Shown piece by piece: positions 5,948 to 8,505 of a stretch of DNA of 8,505 nt (its first letter is position 1; every line of letters starts with the position of its first letter). Where the stretch lies: the NCBI GenBank assembly GCA_028293465.1, contig JAQGOT010000175.1, forward strand, positions 1-8,505, in the 5' to 3' direction. Source of the DNA: Pedosphaera sp. GTDB taxonomy: Bacteria > Verrucomicrobiota > Verrucomicrobiia > Limisphaerales > Pedosphaeraceae. The translations under genes were made by a program, and so were the position numbers. A model generated the notes under the pieces. That model worked only from the letters and a program-made list of their open reading frames with translations, was not told the DNA's origin and searched no databases.

Positions 5948-8209
5948 ATGCGCTTCCTCATGGTCACCCTGTTCGGGCTGATGGTTTGTGGCAGCCCGGC
6001 CGCGGAGTTTCGGCCCGCGCCGCAACATTTCCGTCAGGAAATCGCTTCGCGTTTCGCGCTGAACCAACCGGTGCAACTGATCGACTGCCTGCCCGACGGC
6101 CGGGTGCTGGCGTTGGTTGAGGGCGCGTGGCTCGAATTGCGGGAGGATGTATGGCGCGCAAATCCCTCGCTAGCACAGCGTCAGCCGGACCATTTTGTTT
6201 TCGCATCACCGGCGGGAACGGCACAGGAGGCCCGGGTACCCTGGCGGGAGATCAAACAGATACTGCGGGCTGACGGAACCAATTGGCTGCTGACGGCGCG
6301 GAGCTGCGTTGGCATCGGACCCAAGGGAGACATTTCCACCGTCTTACCAGCGGGGGTGACGGCCCAACAGCTCGCGTGGTCGCCGAGCGGCGGGTTGTAT
6401 CTCGCCAGCAGCGGCGGGTTGCTCGCATTGGCCGACACCGGATGGGAGGCGGTGGAGGTGGCTGACGCAGGCGGAAGAAGCTGGGCGAGGCGTGACGTTC
6501 TGGGAGCGGTGTTTGATTCGCAGGGCCGATTGTGGTTCGCCAGCAAGGCGGGAGCCGGGTGCCGCACAGCCAAAGGGTGGCGATTTTACGAAGGCAAGGA
6601 CGGCTTGCCTTGGAACGATTTCACCGGCATGGCCCCCGGCCCGGATGGCGAAGTTTGGTTCGCGACGCATCTGGGGGTGATTCGTTTCGATGGCCGGGAA
6701 TGGCATTACCGTCAGGGCCGTGGTTGGTTGCCCAATGATGATGTGCGACAGGCGGTGGTGGATCCCAAAGGCGATGCGTGGTTTGCCACGGCTGGCGGAG
6801 TGGGCAGGATTGCCCGGCAGCCGATGACCCTGGCGGCGAAAGCCGAATTTTACGAAAAGGAGATCGAGCAATACATCAAGCGAACACCGTTCGGTTACGT
6901 GGCCGAAGCCGCCTTGGGCAAACCGATGGACAAGAGCAGCGCCGCCCCGCAGGACTCGGACAATGACGGCCTTTGGACCGCCATGTATGGGGCGGGCGAA
7001 TGCTTTGCCTACGCCGCGACCAAGGATGCGCAAGCCAAAGCGCGAGCAAAACAGGCATTCGAGGCGCTCGCTTTTCTCCAGCAGGTCACGCAGGGTGGAG
7101 AACATGCGCCCGACAAAGGTTTTGTCGCGCGCACCATCCGGCCGGTCAACTGGCCGGATCCAAATATCGGCCGGCTTGAGGCAGACCGCGCGACCCAGAA
7201 GGAGGACAAGTTATGGAAGGCATACGAACCGCGCTGGCCCAACAGTGCGGATGGCAAATGGTACTGGAAATCGGACACCAGCAGCGACGAACTGGACGGC
7301 CACTATTTCTTCTACCCGCTCTATTACGATTTCTGCGCGGAGACGGAGGCCGAACGCGAGCGGGTCCGGACGGTGGTGCGGGACGTGACCGATCACTTGC
7401 TGGCGCACCATTACGCGCTGGTGGATCTGGATGGCAAACCAACCCGGTGGGCGGTTTATGGTCCGCAACAATTAAACCACGATCCTCAATGGTGGCCGGA
7501 ACGCGGTTTGAACTCGCTGAGCCTGTTGAGTTATCTCGCCATCGCGGCGCATGTCACGGGCGATGCCAAGTATGCCAAGGCGTCACGCGAGCTCATCGAT
7601 CGGCACGGCTACGCGCACAACGCCATGCTCGCGAAGGTTCAGCAGGGCGCCGGCTCGGGCAATCAGTCCGACGACGAGATGGCGGTCATGGCTTATTACG
7701 GGTTGCTGCGGACGTCCACGGACGAAAAGCTCAAAGAGTTGATGCGCATTTCATTCTTCTTTTACTGGACGCATGAGTCGCAGGAATTGAATCCGTTTTT
7801 CAATTTTGCGTATGCCGGGCTGAACTTAAACCAACGAGCGGCCACACAAGGTACGGCGTTCTCGCTGACGCCGCGGCCCGGTTGGCTGGAGGAGAGCATG
7901 GCCACTCTTTACGGCCTGCCACTTGACCGCCTGAACTGGGGGCATCGTAACAGCCATCGTTTGGATATTGTCGGCTTGCCGTCTGGGCGCGCGGTGGATT
8001 TAACTGACCCAGACGCGCCGCGCACGCGCGGGTACCGGGTGAACGACAGGGTGCTGCCGGTCGAGAACCGGCAGTTCAATCATTGGAATACGGATCCATG
8101 GCGGCTCGACTATTCCGGCAACGGCGACGAGTTGGCGGCGGGAACGGTTTTTCTCCTCCCCTATTATTTGGGGCTTTACCACGGCTTCATTGAACGGCCG
8201 GGGAAGTAG
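5948..8209 (+). CDS. exported Reg_prop beta-propeller protein with C-terminal helical (six-hairpin-like) domain
   Basis: A 753-residue protein. A short signal peptide (M1 to about A19, core FLMVTLFGLMVCG) suggests export; the Cys lacks a proper lipobox. Residues about 40-290 hold roughly six blade-like repeats of ~40 residues of the two-component-regulator propeller type (D-x-x-G-x-x-W-F-A-T-x-x-G). The clearest are D190-S199, D233-G243 and D272-G284; weaker ones lie near 49-66, 108-128 and 145-157. Residues about 300-750 form a helix-rich domain with aromatic and acidic motifs: DNDGLWTAMYGAGE from 338, TSSDELDGHYFF from 444, TRWAVYGP from 499, then NHDPQWWPERGLNSL from 510 and QSDDEMAVMAYYG further on. 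The layout resembles alpha/alpha-toroid glycosidases or lyases, so an extracytoplasmic carbohydrate-active role is plausible, but I cannot name a family or the catalytic residues. There is no kinase or DNA-binding domain, unlike hybrid two-component sensors. It appears to be monocistronic and is divergent from the GNAT gene. Confidence 0.8.
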   Translation: MRFLMVTLFGLMVCGSPAAEFRPAPQHFRQEIASRFALNQPVQLIDCLPDGRVLALVEGAWLELREDVWRANPSLAQRQPDHFVFASPAGTAQEARVPWREIKQILRADGTNWLLTARSCVGIGPKGDISTVLPAGVTAQQLAWSPSGGLYLASSGGLLALADTGWEAVEVADAGGRSWARRDVLGAVFDSQGRLWFASKAGAGCRTAKGWRFYEGKDGLPWNDFTGMAPGPDGEVWFATHLGVIRFDGREWHYRQGRGWLPNDDVRQAVVDPKGDAWFATAGGVGRIARQPMTLAAKAEFYEKEIEQYIKRTPFGYVAEAALGKPMDKSSAAPQDSDNDGLWTAMYGAGECFAYAATKDAQAKARAKQAFEALAFLQQVTQGGEHAPDKGFVARTIRPVNWPDPNIGRLEADRATQKEDKLWKAYEPRWPNSADGKWYWKSDTSSDELDGHYFFYPLYYDFCAETEAERERVRTVVRDVTDHLLAHHYALVDLDGKPTRWAVYGPQQLNHDPQWWPERGLNSLSLLSYLAIAAHVTGDAKYAKASRELIDRHGYAHNAMLAKVQQGAGSGNQSDDEMAVMAYYGLLRTSTDEKLKELMRISFFFYWTHESQELNPFFNFAYAGLNLNQRAATQGTAFSLTPRPGWLEESMATLYGLPLDRLNWGHRNSHRLDIVGLPSGRAVDLTDPDAPRTRGYRVNDRVLPVENRQFNHWNTDPWRLDYSGNGDELAAGTVFLLPYYLGLYHGFIERPGK

Positions 8210-8210
8210 G

Positions 8211-8250
8211 AGGGAAAAGTCAGGGTGACGCTCGCCCTCACCCCTTCCCT
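8211..8250 (+). terminator. stem-loop just after the propeller gene, putative terminator
   Basis: AGGGAA (8211-8216) pairs with TTCCCT (8245-8250), and inside it AGGGTGA (8222-8228) pairs with TCGCCCT (8232-8238, one G-U pair) around a 3-nt loop; unpaired bases separate the two stems. It begins 2 bp after the stop codon, which is the right place for a terminator, but no T-run follows. Confidence 0.4.
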
Positions 8251-8277
8251 CCACTCCCATTCAGTTAAGGCAGCATG

Positions 8278-8301
8278 CCTCGGGCTCGGCTTGCCCGGAG
8301 G
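8278..8301. other. second stem-loop downstream of the propeller gene
   Basis: CCTCGGGC (8278-8285) pairs with GCCCGGAGG (8293-8301) as an 8-bp GC-rich stem with one bulged G and a 7-nt loop. It lies 28 bp after the first stem-loop. It could back up termination or be part of a repetitive palindromic unit; no T-run follows. Confidence 0.35.
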
Positions 8302-8418
8302 GGCGACGGATTTTGGCCGGAGCTTCATCGAAAACACCCTGGGCCAGACCGCTCTGGACGCGCACATTGACTTCCCAACGGGCCGGCCGGGCGGATCCAG
8401 CCGCCTGTGCCGGTTACA

Positions 8419-8446
8419 AAACTTAGTCCCATATGGCACAAAGTTT
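8419..8446. repeat. imperfect 28-bp palindrome centred on CCATATGG
   Basis: Twelve of fourteen base pairs match about a centre between 8432 and 8433, with a perfect CCATATGG core (8429-8436) and AAACTT/AAGTTT-like outer arms. Such symmetry fits an operator for a dimeric regulator of a gene beyond the window edge, or a repeat unit. No function can be shown from one copy. Confidence 0.3.
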
Positions 8447-8505
8447 GGGGAGTCCCCCGCCGACACACCAAGCCCTCCGTCGGGTCCCGTCCACTCCCAT
8501 AAATC

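Larger units (their letters stand above)
8210..8505. other. intergenic tail with no convincing gene
   Basis: After the propeller stop codon I see no supportable gene. The only sizeable frame, on the minus strand from GTG 8466 to 8176, is low in complexity, runs into the end of the propeller gene and matches nothing I know. The stretch holds two stem-loops (8211-8250 and 8278-8301), an imperfect 28-bp palindrome (8419-8446) and an 11-bp direct repeat (8250-8260 and 8490-8500). It may be a long 3' region, a copy of a dispersed non-coding repeat, or the upstream region of a gene starting beyond the window. Confidence 0.55.

Noticed and set aside
5749..5967. 72-residue minus-strand frame upstream of and overlapping the GNAT start
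   Set aside because: It overlaps both the GNAT start and the propeller start in other frames and its Cys/Ser/Arg-rich translation shows no motif.
6344..7105. 253-residue minus-strand frame antisense to the propeller gene
   Set aside because: It is a shadow of the propeller gene, whose repeats and signal peptide are clear, and its own translation shows no domain.
8176..8466. 96-residue minus-strand frame from a GTG in the 3' gap
   Set aside because: It overlaps the end of the propeller gene, is rich in Pro/Arg/Ser, crosses both stem-loops and shows no family signature.

Overview
The window looks like chromosomal DNA of a Verrucomicrobiota-type bacterium (Pedosphaera/Limisphaerales-like), with Planctomycetota as the main alternative. 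This rests on family content (a Gfo/Idh/MocA oxidoreductase with the ending typical of those phyla, an Agl23-type GT-C protein, a discoidin-domain secreted protein, a Reg_prop propeller fused to a helical toroid-like domain), on moderately high GC, and on the lack of clear Shine-Dalgarno motifs before the visible starts. It is inference; there is no rRNA or other phylogenetic marker.

Layout: (1) 1-563, + strand, the C-terminal part of a Gfo/Idh/MocA oxidoreductase cut by the window edge. (2) 605-2916, - strand, a two-gene operon: a secreted discoidin-domain protein followed, with an ATGA stop/start overlap, by a membrane GT-C glycosyltransferase-like protein of the Agl23 family. (3) 3098-5293, + strand, a 731-residue membrane M48 zinc metalloprotease with a long helical C-terminal extension, divergent from the operon. 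(4) 5310-5777, - strand, a small GNAT acetyltransferase converging on the protease gene with a 16-bp gap. (5) 5948-8209, + strand, a secreted 753-residue protein with about six propeller blades followed by a roughly 450-residue helical domain that resembles six-hairpin carbohydrate-active enzymes. (6) 8210-8505, apparently non-coding, with two stem-loops, an imperfect palindrome and a spaced direct repeat.

The genes do not form one pathway. A loose theme is envelope and carbohydrate biology: sugar oxidoreductase, polyprenyl-sugar-type GT-C protein, sugar-binding-like discoidin domain, and a possible exported polysaccharide-acting enzyme. The two observations most worth following are the coupled discoidin/Agl23 pair and the propeller-toroid fusion. 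I see no CRISPR array, tRNA, rRNA, insertion sequence, phage gene or toxin-antitoxin pair. I do not see a clearly new multi-gene system.
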